A stretch of 64,000 bases of DNA from Symbiodinium natans (GCA_905221605.1 CAJNDS010002823.1:653001-717000); one strand, 5' to 3'; shown: positions 10,110-20,684, numbered from the stretch's first letter. The notes: generated from the letters alone by a model not told the origin. Translations and numbers: made by a program.

Positions 10110-10319
10110 ATGGGATTGAACGCGAAGCTGAGGCAACAGGCTTACCGGCGCACCAAAGCAGAGGCTAGCCATGTTCTGCTGCTCCAGATCCTGGCAGAAT
10201 TGGGAGTTCGCGGAGTTGAGAGGGTTTTCGCGGTTTGGGATTTCGACGTGGATTCATGTTTCGAACATGGATTCATGTTTCGAACATGGGCTGCTTTTGC
10301 AGGAGGAGCTGTGTCTTAG
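10110..10319 (+). CDS. Candidate exon-like ORF
   Basis: Open plus-strand frame with LRQQAYRRTKAEASHVLLLQ and then ILAELGVRGVERVFAVWDF, composition like an amphipathic helical protein. An internal CAACAG|GCTTAC could be the acceptor. A 19 bp direct repeat (GGATTCATGTTTCGAACAT) occurs twice near 10250-10288. No family recognised. The ATG at 10110 may not be the start if this is an exon. Confidence 0.35.
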   Translation: MGLNAKLRQQAYRRTKAEASHVLLLQILAELGVRGVERVFAVWDFDVDSCFEHGFMFRTWAAFAGGAVS

Positions 10320-10366
10320 CCCGGGTGGCGTCTAGTTAGAGGGCTTGCGGTGAGTTCGAAGCTCAG

Positions 10367-10418
10367 GTCGAGGGCCATCCCGACGCCTGCTTCCTCACAA
10401 CAACGAAGCTCTTTGTGG
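10367..10418 (+). CDS. Candidate exon meeting a TTTAGGG array
   Basis: GAAGCTCAG precedes 52 open bases (VEGHPDACFLTTTKLFV) whose right border is GTGG|GTTTAGGG. Function unknown. Confidence 0.35.
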
Positions 10419-10486
10419 GTTTAGGGTTTAGGGTTTAGGGTTTACGGTTTAGGGTTTAGGGTTTAGGGTTTAGTTTAGGGTTTAGG
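10419..10486 (+). repeat. TTTAGGG array
   Basis: About nine heptamers, with one TTTACGG and one 4 bp slip. Confidence 0.95.
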
Positions 10487-10717
10487 GCACCTATGTGAGT
10501 CTTTGTTCTATCCTTGATCTTTGTCGGTGGTGCACAGAGTTGCTCAACCTAGCGGAATCTGACCATGCCTACTAACGAATAACCCTCTAAGCTCATCATC
10601 CCAGGGCTTTGTGGCTTTGGGGGGTGTACAGGGCTTCTAGGCATAGGGTGCAGGGTTTAGGGTTTAGGGTTTAGGGTTTAGGGTTTAGGGTTTGGGGGAT
10701 GTGTACATTACCCCACT

Positions 10718-10830
10718 CTTGGTAGCCCGGCAACCATATGATAATGAGGGTGCCCTTGGTGGGGCTGGTTACTTTATTAGGGAGCCTAGGACCAAAAAAA
10801 GGGGCCAAAGGGCACCGCTGGGCTACCAAG
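10718..10830. mobile_element. Foldback element, family C
   Basis: CTTGGTAGCCCGGCAACC at the left against GGGCACCGCTGGGCTACCAAG-type right arm. The copy has its own loop sequence. Confidence 0.75.
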
Positions 10831-11037
10831 AAACCTGAACCCAAAGCTCAGAAACACTTATACTAGACTATAATATACTGTAGTAGTATAGTATACTATA
10901 GAAGATTATATTCTAGTACTTATTTTAGTACATTATAATATAAAATGGTATTGTATGAGCCCTTGCTTTGACGAAGTTCCCTCAGGCCTTCCATGCATCA
11001 TCGGTCCAGGAACCGTCCTGTCCACAAGGGGCGACAG

Positions 11038-11222
11038 CCCACAGCGTAACATGGGGGCCTTTAATGGTTAGAACAGGGCTTCGGGGGGGTTCTTTGCCTA
11101 GGACCTAGTAGCTAGTTAGCAGGTGACTAGAACCCTTAAGGACTCAACTATTAGGTCCCTGGAAGTATAGGGTACATAGGGACCATAAGGGGTTACTGTT
11201 CGGAATTCTTCCGACCTATGTT
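11038..11222. mobile_element. Foldback-like element, family E
   Basis: Shares GGGGGCCTTTAATGGTTAGAACAGGGCTTCGGG with elements at about 7505-7622 and 30015-30128. The right part reads TTACTGTTCGGAATTCTTCCGACC. Arms are less regular than in families A-D. Confidence 0.4.
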
Positions 11223-11487
11223 AGGCCCTAACGCGTCGGTCTCGTGCCTATGGACCTTAGGAGCCTACCCCAAACCCTAGACCCCACACGCTCCCCAAAC
11301 TCTGCAGCCTTAAATGGTGGTTCCCGAAAAGAAAGGACCCTAACGATAGACCCCCTGGTCGCAGGCTTGGTACCCCTAATTTCGAAAACCCCCAACTCCT
11401 AAAACCCAATACCCCAAACCCTTTACAACCCGAACACTCCCCAAACCCTGCAACCACAAATCCGAACCTAAACCCATTCTAGATTCT

Positions 11488-11592
11488 AGACCCAAGAGTA
11501 ACCTAGGAATAAAAGGGCGCCCTTTTCGGTCCAACAAGGGAACCCAGACCCTAAAAAAAGGGAATAAGGGCCTACTCTGGGTCCTAGCCTAA
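11488..11592. mobile_element. Foldback element, family C'
   Basis: CTAGACCCAAGAGTAACC...AAGGGCGCCC at the left is mirrored by AAAAGGGAATAAGGGC...CTCTGGGTCCTAG at the right. Related copies at 3691-3808, 12940-13046 and a partial one near 17822-17892. Confidence 0.6.
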
Positions 11593-12789
11593 GCTTGCAA
11601 GAGCCCTGAAAAAGATTTAAAGGCCCCTTTCGCAACCAGATCGTCGGGGAGACGGGCCCGGGGTCGGTACCGGTGCAACCAGCACTTTAGCCCTAAACCC
11701 TAAGCCATATAAAGCCAAAAGCCTAAACCCCTTTGAGGCTTGCGATTTCAAGGTTTCGGGTTTCAAGGTTTCTGACGCTTCGGGGGCCTTCAGGGGTTTG
11801 TGGTATTGGGGGTTCAAGGGCTTTGGGTTTCGAGATTTCGGGTTTAGGGTTACGGGTTTTGGGTTAAGGGCTTCCGGATTTGGGGTTTAGGGTTTGCTGG
11901 CGCTTAGGATTTCAAGCATTTGGTGATTGAGCTTTAGTCCTTTGGTTTGCATGGCTTATGGTTTCAATGTGTTGGGCTCTTAAGGTTTAATAAGAAGTGT
12001 CATTTGCGTTTTCGCTCTCCGGGGTACTTCTCAAGGGTTTAATGCGTAGGGTGTCGCTTGGTTTTGGAAGCGGCGCCTGTAAGTGGCCGTGTGTTTAAGC
12101 ACATTTTAGCTGGGGGAGAGCGGGGGGTGGTGGGAGGGGTGGTGGGAGGGGTGGTGGGAGGGGGGTGGTGGGAGAGGGGTGGGGTGGGGCTGGGGGCGGG
12201 GCTTAATCACGTCCGGCTGACAACCTCCAAACCTCCATAGCCCAAAACCTCCCAAGCCCAAAACCTCCAAAACCCCTGAAAACCCCAAAGCCCCTAAACC
12301 TCCAAAACCCCGAAAATCATTAAAACCCCGAAGCCCCCAAAACCTCCAAACCCCGAAACCCAAGTCCGCAAAGCCTAAACACTAAACCCAACAGCAAGCC
12401 GGCAGCTCAACCCCAAATTCAGGCACCCTGAGGAAAAGTAGGAGCCTGCAAACTCTTAACCCGTAACGCTTGATCCCTGACGCTCCCCCCAAACCTTTCA
12501 AGCACACTCTGCACACACATGCTTGCCGCGTTGTCATGGGGCAAATGTGCCCGTGATGTGGCGAGAGCACGATTTCAGCCCAAAAGAAAAGTGCCAACAC
12601 ATGCACAAGCTCCACACACCAGCAAAACAAAAATTCAAAAAGTCAACTTGCTATTTCAAAAAAAGCGCGCTCGCGCGTTGGCCACAGCACGATGTCTGCC
12701 AAAACATGTGGGCGAAACCTGAAGCTCTGAAAACGCGCGGCCTCTTACAGGCGCCGGCACCTTGTTGTTTGTGTTTCGGTTTCGGGGGT
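11593..12789. other. Non-genic region with G-rich minisatellite
   Basis: Degenerate TTTAGGG-like drift near 11690-11900. GGTGGTGGGAGG repeats lie at about 12118-12200 and CCAAAACC-type repeats at about 12230-12370. No supported gene. Confidence 0.55.
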
Positions 12790-12939
12790 ATAGGGTTTAG
12801 GGTTTAGGGTTTAGGGTTTAAGATGTCCAGAACTCAGGTGGGCTTCTTTGTTCGGCCCCCGGGGCTTTGGGATGCCTAGGCGCCGATGTCACCAGGACTT
12901 CTGTCAGAAGAGGGAAGCTGCTGTAAGAGAGACTTAGCT

Positions 12940-13046
12940 TTGGAGTAGACCCTGGAAAAAAAAGTATATACTTTTTAGGTATAAGTAGCTATAATAGGAA
13001 CCCAGAACCAAAAAAAGTATTAAAGTATAGTACTCCAAGACCCAGG
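12940..13046. mobile_element. Foldback element, family C'
   Basis: CTTTGGAGTAGACCCTGG at the left and AGTACTCCAAGACCCAGG at the right, with AAAAAAAAGTATATACTTTTT inside. Confidence 0.5.
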
Positions 13047-13111
13047 AGAAGAGGCCAAAACAAAACCTGGCGCCGGGGACAGGCTTTTGGGGGAAGTCTG
13101 CTGCGCCCCAA

Positions 13112-13180
13112 AAACCCTAAACCCTAAACCCTAAACCCTACACCCTAAACCCTAAACCCTAAACCCTAACCTTAAACCCT
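13112..13180 (-). repeat. CCCTAAA array
   Basis: About nine heptamers including CCCTACA. Faces the TTTAGGG array at 13308. Confidence 0.95.
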
Positions 13181-13238
13181 AAGGGCTTTTCGGATTTAGA
13201 GTTTAAGTCCAACAAAAAAAAGTCACGCCTCGCAAAAG

Positions 13239-13294
13239 TCTGCGGAGTCTTTGCTCATGTCCCGCCTTTCGAATCGCAAGCTGGGCTTCGCTAG
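13239..13294 (+). CDS. Candidate exon between convergent arrays
   Basis: CTCGCAAAAG precedes 56 open bases (SAESLLMSRLSNRKLGFA) and AG|GCGTGGG, a GC donor. The minus strand also offers an open reading with donor GCGTGA, so strand is not settled. Confidence 0.3.
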
Positions 13295-13307
13295 GCGTGG
13301 GACTGGG

Positions 13308-13399
13308 TTTAGGGTTTAGGGTTTAGGGTTTAGGGTTTAGGGTTTAGGGTTTAGGGTTTAGGGTGTAGGGTTTAGGGTGTAGGGTTTCGGGTTTAGGGA
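13308..13399 (+). repeat. TTTAGGG array
   Basis: About thirteen heptamers, including TGTAGGG and TTTCGGG variants at the right end. Confidence 0.97.
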
Positions 13400-14021
13400 T
13401 ACCTTACATACCTGGGACCCGCTTTACCTATACTTTTATGGGTTGTACCTACTATTTAACGGTAGTTACTGCGAAACTGTAGGTTCAACAAGGGGTAGTT
13501 GAAGGTTCAAGGGTAGAGAAGGAGGATTGCAAAGTCGGGTAGCTAGACTTCAAAGCCTTGCTCAGGCCACTTACTAACAAACTACCCATGAGAGCCTCCC
13601 GTGTACTCAGGGGGTTTAAGGGGGTAGGCTTTCAGGAATTTTCATGGGGTTTGAAGGGTTTTAAGGGGATTCTAAGGAATTTTAACGGGTGTTTTTAAGC
13701 GGCCTCGGCGTGGTATTAAGGGGGCGTTAAGGAGTTTTAAGGGGACCACAGGTACGTGGGGGAAACCTACCCATCTGAAGTTGGTCCGTGGCCCTAGAGC
13801 CCTGCAGATGGGGTTGTAGGATGAAAAGAAACCCGTTTGAAGTTACCATGCTGGGCTTTTGGGGGATGTGCAAATCTCGCTGGAGACCCTTACAAAACCC
13901 CCCAAAAAAAGGAACACATCTTGAACCATCTTAAGCCCTAAGCCCTAAAGCCTAAACCCCCAAAGGCCAACCTAGCAACAACAATGCCGCCCCACCCATC
14001 TCTAGGAGTCCAGACTCCCAG

Positions 14022-14096
14022 AAGCTCTTGGCGCTCCGCAATGCAGTTTGTAGGCCTCGGGGAGACATTCTGGGCCGTTCTGTGGTTTTGTAGCGG
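14022..14096 (+). CDS. Candidate exon ending at GTTTAGGG
   Basis: CCAGACTCCCAG precedes 75 open bases whose end AGCGG meets GTTTAGGGATTTAGGG. The frame includes a hydrophobic SAMQFVGLGETFWAVLWFCS. Function unknown. Confidence 0.35.
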
Positions 14097-14267
14097 GTTT
14101 AGGGATTTAGGGTTTAAGGCTTAGACTTTAAGGTTTTGGGTACAGGGTTTGGGGTCGAGGGGCGACTTTTGAGGGGTTGTGGCCTTAGGTGCAGCTTCCG
14201 CAGCATTTCGCTGGGTGCAGACTGAGCAAAATAAACGCGTACAAATGCTGGACAACTTGTCGACTAA

Positions 14268-14330
14268 CCCTAAACCCTAAACCCTAAACCCTAAACCCTA
14301 AACCCTAAACCCTAAACCCTAAACTCTAAG
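14268..14330 (-). repeat. CCCTAAA array
   Basis: About eight heptamers with a CTCTAAG variant at the end. Confidence 0.97.
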
Positions 14331-14391
14331 CCCCAGTAGCCCCTAAATCCCAAGATTCCACATGCCAGCATACCTTACACAAGCTAAACTA

Positions 14392-14504
14392 CCCTAAGGG
14401 TCCATGTACCTATATAGTGTATACTTGAGACCAAAACTACTGAACAGGGATCCCTTGAATCAAGGCCCAAGTTTATGCTACACTGGTACATGGACCCTTT
14501 GGGC
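14392..14504. mobile_element. Foldback element, family D (well preserved)
   Basis: CCTAAGGGTCCATGTACC at the left is the inverted match of GGTACATGGACCCTTTGGG at the right. The interior carries TTGAGACC/GGCCCAAG. Non-coding. Confidence 0.7.
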
Positions 14505-14525
14505 TTTTCCCAAGATCCTCAGCAG

Positions 14526-14656
14526 TCAGCTACTCGGCCATGTGCCATGCCTCTTCAGTGGCTGCTTGGACACACTTCTGCAGTTTAAAGTGTCACACAA
14601 GGCCCCAAGGAAGAAATCCTAGACCCCCTCACATCGCAAAGTGGGTTCTTCTGGAG
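14526..14656 (+). CDS. Candidate exon, 43 codons, canonical borders
   Basis: GGGCTTTTCCCAAGATCCTCAGCAG is followed by an open frame with SYSAMCHASSVAAWTHFCSL and RNPRPPHIAKWVLLE, ending at GAG|GTAAGC, a textbook donor. All three minus-strand frames are closed, so this is the best evidence for a plus-strand multi-exon gene in the left half. It lies directly after a family-D foldback. No domain recognised. Confidence 0.5.
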
Positions 14657-15071
14657 GTAAGCCTGCTCTCAGTCCCAACCGAGCCAACTGAGGTTGCGTC
14701 GGACCGCCTGCCTTCCCTGCTAGGAGCATAAAAAAAGTAAGTGAATCAGGGGCTTAAAAGCCTGGAAGCTCTGTGACTGAAATGTCCTTGAGTTTGGAGT
14801 TTTGTGGTTCACAGACAAAAGTCCGCTCCCCGCTCCCCCGTGGGTGCCAAGGGCGCGGCTGAAGTCCTGAAGAAACCAGAATCGGGATGCCCGACTGCCA
14901 GGGAGGAAAGGGAAGGTGCTCCGAGTTCTTAGTCACCAGGGTGTGGGGCTTTTGGTTGAAAAGTTCGTGCTCGGAGGCTCTCAGTACTTCGGTGGCGGTT
15001 TTTGGGGGTGGAATGTACCTCAAACCGTATCTGGATCCTTTGTGTGGATTGCTAAACCCTAAACCCTAAAG

Positions 15072-15160
15072 GTTCCTTCGTTCATTGGCTCTCTCGGAAA
15101 CCTTTGGTCTCTCAAAGGCAGCAATTCAGAAAACAGTGCTTGCCGATGGTTGCTCGCAGG
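15072..15160 (+). CDS. Candidate exon with telomeric heptamers at both borders
   Basis: The left border is CCCTAAACCCTAAAG and the right border AGG|GTTTAGG, so heptamers supply both the AG and the GT. The 89 bases are open (SFVHWLSRKPLVSQRQQFRK). The minus strand is open as well. The clearest single example of the exon/telomere-repeat arrangement. Confidence 0.4.
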
Positions 15161-15638
15161 GTTTAGGAGATGATGGTTAAGGCCTAAGGAAGATCTTTGT
15201 CGGCCGTTTTTGGGCGATGATCTGTAGGTTTAGGGTTGATGGCTTGGGGCTTGGGGCGCAGGATTCAAGACAGAATCCATAAATCATAGGATTCAGGGTT
15301 CCATATAGTCATATAATATAGTACCCCTGACTCCTGCAGTCTTGGACAATACTTCTCAAGCTCTAGTGCCATGAAGTGCTCAAGAGCAAAACTCCAACTT
15401 CAAAAGGCCACGACCTCTTCAAAGGCTTCCCGCGGGCTTACGCATGCTGATCCTGCTTTCTACAGATTTCGGGCTGTTCTAAATTACGCCCTTCTTAGAA
15501 CTCCCACCATGTAGCGGGGCCCTACATTTGAGCCCTCGTTGACTCTTACGCTGAAGTTGACAAACCCTGTCGCACCCTAAACTCTAAACTCTAAACCCTG
15601 AACCCTAAACCCTCAACCCTGAACCCTAAACCCTCCAG

Positions 15639-15736
15639 CCCCCACCGGGTAAGCCCAAGCGGGGACCTGGGAAAGCGCTGTCGCACGTGCGGCGGGCAGA
15701 CCAGAACCTTCCAGTACTACGACCATGTCAAAACAT
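15639..15736 (+). CDS. Candidate exon after a CCCTAAA array
   Basis: CCCTAAACCCTCCAG precedes an open, basic frame (PPPGKPKRGPGKALSHVRRA). The right border is unclear because an AT microsatellite follows. Confidence 0.3.
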
Positions 15737-15900
15737 GTGTATATGTACATGTATATATGTAGATACACATATATAGATTGGTAGAAATATAGATATATAG
15801 ATATGGTGATATATATATATATATCTATGTATGTATATATATATAAAGAAATACAGATATATAGGTATAAAGATACGTAGATGCAAAGATATATGCAGGT
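15736..15900. repeat. AT-rich microsatellite
   Basis: ATATAT, ATGTATAT and AGATATAT blocks. The Tyr/Ile-rich minus frames are artefacts. Confidence 0.9.
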
Positions 15901-16069
15901 CATCTAAGAAGCCAAAAACGGGGGTGGGGTTTAAGGTCTATTGTGCGAATCTACCCCTTATAGTATTTTTTAAGGCATTGGGTTCAGGGTTTAGGGAACA
16001 AGGTACAAAGCCCTATATAGTATGGTTTCCGGTACTTCACTTCATAATCGTACTACAAGGGGAATCACT

Positions 16070-16205
16070 ACGTAGTTGAAAGCTCATGGCTAGTTGCCAC
16101 TTGGGTTGTAGGTACCCTATTTAAATAGCTTCTTGCCAGCCTGCAACTGTATAGTTGCCCTACTTTTGACCCGACATACACCTACACCCATAAACCTCCA
16201 AGTAG
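16070..16205. mobile_element. Foldback element, family A (diverged)
   Basis: CTACGTAGTTGAAAGCTCATGG at the left against CCCATAAACCTCCAAGTAG at the right. Confidence 0.5.
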
Positions 16206-16394
16206 TATAAAGCAAGGCGTCTCAGAAGCTGGAGAGGGCGCTCTTGGCGTCTTCTTGCAAGTTTTTTTTGTTTTGCTTAAGGTTTAGGGTTTAGGGTTCA
16301 GGATTTGAAAAGGACATGCAAAGTGTCGGGAATCCGGGTTTAAGGGTTCTGGGTTGAGGGTCTTAGGGTTTGCTGTAGGGTTTTGGATGTTCAG

Positions 16395-16531
16395 GTACCG
16401 GCTCAGCACAACATGTCGCACCCTGGGCAAGGGAGTCTTCTCAAACCCCGACAAGCCTCGTAGGTGGTGATGTTGACCAGCATGAAAGCCTCGGGCGTCA
16501 ACGGAGTTTTCCAGAGAAGCTACACCCAAAG
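16395..16531 (+). CDS. Candidate exon, 45 codons
   Basis: GGATGTTCAG precedes 137 bases. One frame is open throughout (TGSAQHVAPWARESSQTPTS, then LVGGDVDQHESLGRQRSF) and ends CCCAAAG|GCTTC, a GC donor. The antisense frame is also open, so strand is uncertain. Confidence 0.35.
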
Positions 16532-16653
16532 GCTTCATGAATTCATGCTTTCGGGTCTGGGGTATACTTGGGCGTTGGAGTACTTCCTGTATGATGACTT
16601 CGCGGCTCAGCTATGTTAGCTCAATCCCCCTAGACCTCCATTACCTGGCGCCC

Positions 16654-16676
16654 CACCCCCCCCCCCCCCCCCCCGT
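16654..16676. repeat. Poly-C run
   Basis: About 22 consecutive C. Confidence 0.95.
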
Positions 16677-16799
16677 GTGAGAGCACACAAGTGGCTCCAC
16701 CAAGTCGAACACGTGATTGCACTGGGTGTACCAGGCAACGGCGTCCATGGGGATTCGAAGACATGTTCTATTCAGGTAGATGATCCCTAAGCGCCCCTA

Positions 16800-16905
16800 A
16801 GCCCTAAACCCTAAACCCCAAACCCCAAACCCTAAACCCTAAACCCTTGCCCCCGAACCCTAAACCCCAAACCCTAAACCCCAAACCCCAAGCCCTAAAC
16901 ACCAA
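16800..16905 (-). repeat. CCCTAAA/CCCCAAA array
   Basis: Two blocks of alternating CCCTAAA and CCCCAAA heptamers around a short unique insert. Confidence 0.9.
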
Positions 16906-16939
16906 ACTTCAGGCACAAAGGACACCCTTTAAACATGTA

Positions 16940-17160
16940 TGCACACGCTATGATATAATAGCATGCAATGTATACAATATAGTACAAAATATGGAATATA
17001 TCATATGTACTGTGTATGATGTAACATAGTTAATATAATCGGACATCATATAAGTTTTTTATTTTACATGTTTCATATAAACGTGAATGTATATGTTTAT
17101 ATATATATATATTATAACTTTAATATAGCATCATATGATACATATATATATATATATATG

Positions 17161-17195
<35 letters not shown>

Positions 17196-17285
17196 TATAC
17201 TTTAAATTTGTTTACTCAGTGTTTGGGGTAATGCATTAGGGAGGAATCTATGCATGTGTATATATATATATATATACATAGCACG
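16940..17285. repeat. AT/TG microsatellite region
   Basis: Long (AT)n and (TG)n blocks with ATATGT variants. Confidence 0.9.
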
Positions 17286-17588
17286 TGTATACCTACATGC
17301 ACTCACCAAGAAACGATAAGGAACCCTGTTTACACTCACCAGTGCCAGTAACAAATCCTGCTTCATGTAGGTGGTTGTCAAAATAATTATGGTCCCTTTT
17401 GGGGTCCCTACTATAATACGGCACTGATACTGGCAGCCCTACCCCAACCTCAAACCCAACGCGCTCGCGACACGACCCCTGAAACAGAGAGTTCAACCCT
17501 AAACCAGACCGCCGGAACCTCCAGATCTCCTGAGGCTGAGCTCCCGTCTGTCTGGCGTGCAATGAGGCCCTCGCAAGCCGGGCTGATA

Positions 17589-17706
17589 GCTGGGTAGCGC
17601 AGTGACCATATTACAATAAGGGCACCCTTTTTTTGGTTTGGTGAATTTATAAGGGAACCTTGAACCACCAAAAAGAAAAAGGAAAAGGGTACCACTGGGC
17701 TCCAAG
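17589..17706. mobile_element. Foldback element, family C
   Basis: CTGGGTAGCGCAGTGACC at the left against GGGTACCACTGGGCTCCAAG at the right, with TAAGGGCACCC and AAAAGGGTACC inside. Confidence 0.7.
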
Positions 17707-18050
17707 ATAGGGTGCGGGCGCAGGATGTGCGCCGCAGACTGACGTGTATGAACGTTAACCCTATAGGACAGAGGTTTCGCTCAAACAGGAACATCGTCTC
17801 CGCCCCTTCGCTTCCCATGGTACCAAAGGGGCTTCGAAGGGAACCTAGACCCTAAAAAAGTGGAAAAAGGGCCTCTTCTGTGTCCTAGTCAGGGTTTGGA
17901 ATTCGGGTTTGGGGTTTGGGGTTTGGGGTTTAGGGTTAACTTCTTCCTCCAAAGGAGCTGCCTTCATGCCAGGGTTAAGATTCTACTGGCTCTACAGGCT
18001 ATCCAGGGTCTACAGGACTTAGGGTATAGAATGGACACCAAGCTACTATG

Positions 18051-18144
18051 TGCTTAACAACCCCCAAAAGAACAACAAAAGATTAATCCCTGTATTGCCC
18101 TGATAGGGAAGAACATGTTGATTTTTGGGGGGTTCTGAAGCAAT
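18051..18144. mobile_element. Foldback element, family B
   Basis: TGCTTAACAACCCCCAAAAG at the left mirrors TTTTTGGGGGGTTCTGAAGCA at the right, about 94 bp. Confidence 0.65.
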
Positions 18145-18209
18145 GATTAGCAAGCCAGATCCAAGACCAACCAAGGTCCACACGTCTGGCTCAGGAATCA
18201 GAGTTAGCC

Positions 18210-18350
18210 TAAACCCTGAACCCTAGACCCTATATCCCAAACCCTAAACCCCTAAACCCCTAAACCCTAAACCCCTAAACCCTAAACCCCTATACCCTCT
18301 ATCCTAATTAAACCCTAAAACCTAAACCCCAAACCCCTAAACCCCTAAAC
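18210..18350 (-). repeat. CCCTAAA/CCCCTAAA array
   Basis: Mixed 7- and 8-mers, facing a TTTAGGG-like stretch at 18474-18520. A GC-rich island at 18380-18445 between them is open (AT + GCC ACA TCC..., DATSQARRQNKKRGQKVHED) with donor G|GTGACC. Confidence 0.85.
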
Positions 18351-18379
18351 TCCCTAGCTCTTAACTCTGAGGCCCCCAG

Positions 18380-18445
18380 ATGCCACATCCCAAGCCCGGC
18401 GCCAGAACAAAAAGAGAGGCCAGAAGGTCCACGAGGACCGCAGCG
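18380..18445 (+). CDS. Candidate exon between convergent arrays
   Basis: GGCCCCCAG precedes 66 open bases rich in Arg/Lys (ATSQARRQNKKRGQKVHEDR), and the right border is AGCG|GTGACC. A hydrophobic minus-strand reading is also open. Confidence 0.3.
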
Positions 18446-19309
18446 GTGACCACCTCGGGATTGGGCTTTGGGATTTAGGGTTAGGGTTTCGGGTTTCGGG
18501 TGTAGGGTTTAGGGTTTAGGCTCCTGATGTAGTACCTTTTTGGTGTAGTATACGATAAGCCCTATAACCCGAATCACCCGAATCAGCACTCATCCCGTTC
18601 CTGGTTCCCGAACTCCAGGCCCCTCAACTGTTGGGGGGGGGGGGGGGGGTTATGTTCAACTGCCGCTCCTGCAACCTGGGAATTCCAAGGCTAAAGCCTC
18701 AGGGTCTATAGGTTCTAAAGACATCTGCAGGCTTAAGGGCGTCGGGGGCTTCCAGGGCTAAAGACTTTTGGGGCCTGAGGTTTTGGGTTAGGGTGGTTTC
18801 ACGGGGATTGAGGTGCATAGGCTCCGGCCACAGACGCAGCGGAGGCGGCCTGCACAGGAGGGCTGCTTCTTCGGGGTCGCTGTGTTTAGAGCACTTCTTG
18901 TTGCTTCATGTACCCAAACAAAGGGATGAGCGTAGCATGACGCATTTGGTCCCAACTTAAAGGCGTCGTCCCCCCAAGGCTAAGGGTTTAGGGTATTTAG
19001 GGTGTAGCGGCTGAAGCTTTCGGAGCCTTAAGCATATGAGCACTTCTTTTGGGAGAATCAGATCCTCCCCAAACCCCGCGTAAGATGGGAAACTCTATAC
19101 CCAAACATTCAATACGCCTTAACTCAGGACTTCTAGGGTTAACAGGGTTTAGGGTTTGGGGTTTGTCTTATGTTCATGGTAAGGAACGCCCCGCCCCCAA
19201 CTCGCAATGCCAGTGCTTGTTGAGCCGAGCGCGGGACAGTTTGTAGCACTAGGGTGCCCGGCTTGATTCTGGTGCATCTTCATCGTGGGCTTGTTTGCGT
19301 TCTCGGGGG

Positions 19310-19425
19310 GTTTAGGGGTTTTGGGGGTTTTGGGGGGTTTAGGGGCGTTTGGGGGGTTTAGGGGCGTTTGGGGGGTTTCGGGGGTTTTTGAAGGGGGTTG
19401 GGGTGGGGGTGGGGGGGGGCTCTGC
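19310..19425. repeat. G-rich TTTAGGGG/TTTGGGG drifted repeat
   Basis: TTTAGGGG, TTTTGGGG and GGGGCGTTTGGGG units ending in a G run. Confidence 0.8.
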
Positions 19426-19569
19426 TAAAGGGGGCCTCGGGGATGTTAGAGGGCTGAGTTTAGGATTCTCAAGGTTCCAAGATTTGAGAAGCAAGTCGGT
19501 GTGACTCGTGCAAGCCATCGTGGACAGGTCTGGAATGGGCTCGCGATCCTCTTGCGAGATGTTGTCAGG

Positions 19570-19695
19570 GCGGGTTCGACATTGACATGGGCCAATGGGG
19601 GATTACAACATAGGGGACCCCCAAGAAAGATCCCCACATAGTAGGAGTCCTTATAATACGGACCCGAGAAGGTACCCCTAATTTCAGAAACCCCC
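19570..19695. mobile_element. Foldback-like element, family F
   Basis: GGGGGATT...TAGGGGACCCCC at the left and GGTACCCCTAATTTCAGAAAC at the right. The right arm recurs near 4155-4205, 11370-11392 and 37075-37208. Confidence 0.4.
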
Positions 19696-19759
19696 CCATC
19701 TCGATTCCGCTTGTGACAGTGGTGGGGCGGTGAATGCCCTGGCCCATTCCACACCGTAG

Positions 19760-20056
19760 GTGCTATCTGCAAAGGCATTCATCGACAAGCCCTGCGTGTT
19801 GAAAGCACGGGAAGGACGACGCTTCCCAGGTGTCGACTCCTGCCTTGTCATTGTCTATTACGAGTCTACAGAGATGTTCATCCAGTCGCCACAACCGGCT
19901 GTTGACCCTTCTACTGAAATACCTCAAAACCCCCCCCCCCCCCCCCCCCCGATACCCTACGAACCTGATTCCTTAGATCGGGCGCCCTCAGTACAGCTGG
20001 CCCATGCTCCCCATGCCACCAGTGTAGCGGTTCCTGGGCGGGCACTTCGTCACTAG
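19760..20056 (+). CDS. Candidate ORF/exon, 98 aa, with an internal poly-C run
   Basis: Follows CACACCGTAG. The frame reads LSAKAFIDKPCVLKAREGRR, then VDSCLVIVYYESTEMFIQSP. A poly-Pro stretch from a C run at 19928-19950 leads to EPDSLDRAPSVQLAHAPHAT and a stop. Composition before and after the C run is protein-like, and the frame holds across it at the printed run length. A run-length error would break it. No family recognised. Confidence 0.4.
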   Translation: MLSAKAFIDKPCVLKAREGRRFPGVDSCLVIVYYESTEMFIQSPQPAVDPSTEIPQNPPPPPPPIPYEPDSLDRAPSVQLAHAPHATSVAVPGRALRH

Positions 20057-20462
20057 AGCCCAGCAAATCGGTCGTGCGTCCTTTCAGTTCTTACCTGTTA
20101 ATTATAAAATTGTTCACTCTTTCTCTTCGTAGTTGTATTAAGGGGGCAATAAAGGAATTCTGTAAGCCCCCCAAAACCATACTATTATTGGGCTAATTTT
20201 GAGGGGCTTCGCGTGTGAGTTTTTGCCCCAATATCAGATATTAGTACAAAAAGCCCATACACTTTGCTCCCAAAATAGGACCCTCTTTTACTTCGTTCAT
20301 TCGCTTCCTCGCTCATGAAGTTCATTCACTGTGTTCATTCACTTCACTCTCTTCGTTACTCTTTTCCCCTATTTTTTACCATTATTCACGCGTGAAAAGC
20401 TACGAGTATTTAGAGTTTCCGTTGTGTGCACACTGTATAGTTTCCATCACACCCATGTTCAG

Positions 20463-20579
20463 ATCAAAGCCTGCTTTGTCTGCGAAGCACCAGTTGCCAT
20501 GCACGTCGCTAAGGAGTAAGCCAGAATGGGTTCCTAGAGGTTCCCTTCCCAATAAAGTCATTTGGCGCAGAACGATGCA
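20463..20579 (+). CDS. Candidate exon, 38 codons, strong donor
   Basis: ACACCCATGTTCAG is followed by an open frame (SKPALSAKHQLPCTSLRSKP, then WVPRGSLPNKVIWRRTM) ending at GCA|GTGAGTAAGC, a near-perfect donor. A second frame (IKACFVCEAPVAMHVAKE) could use an internal GA|GTAAGC. Function unknown. Confidence 0.4.
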
Positions 20580-20684
20580 GTGAGTAAGCTTCCATTCCAA
20601 GCCGAAGCTTGCGAAGATTTGTTTAGGGTTTAGGGTTTAGGTTTAGAGATTAGGGTTTAGGGTTTAGGGCCTTTGTGCTTGCAG

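Noticed and set aside
9604-10168. His-Thr, Tyr-Ile and Arg-Ala rich frames
   Set aside because: Compound microsatellite translated in several phases.
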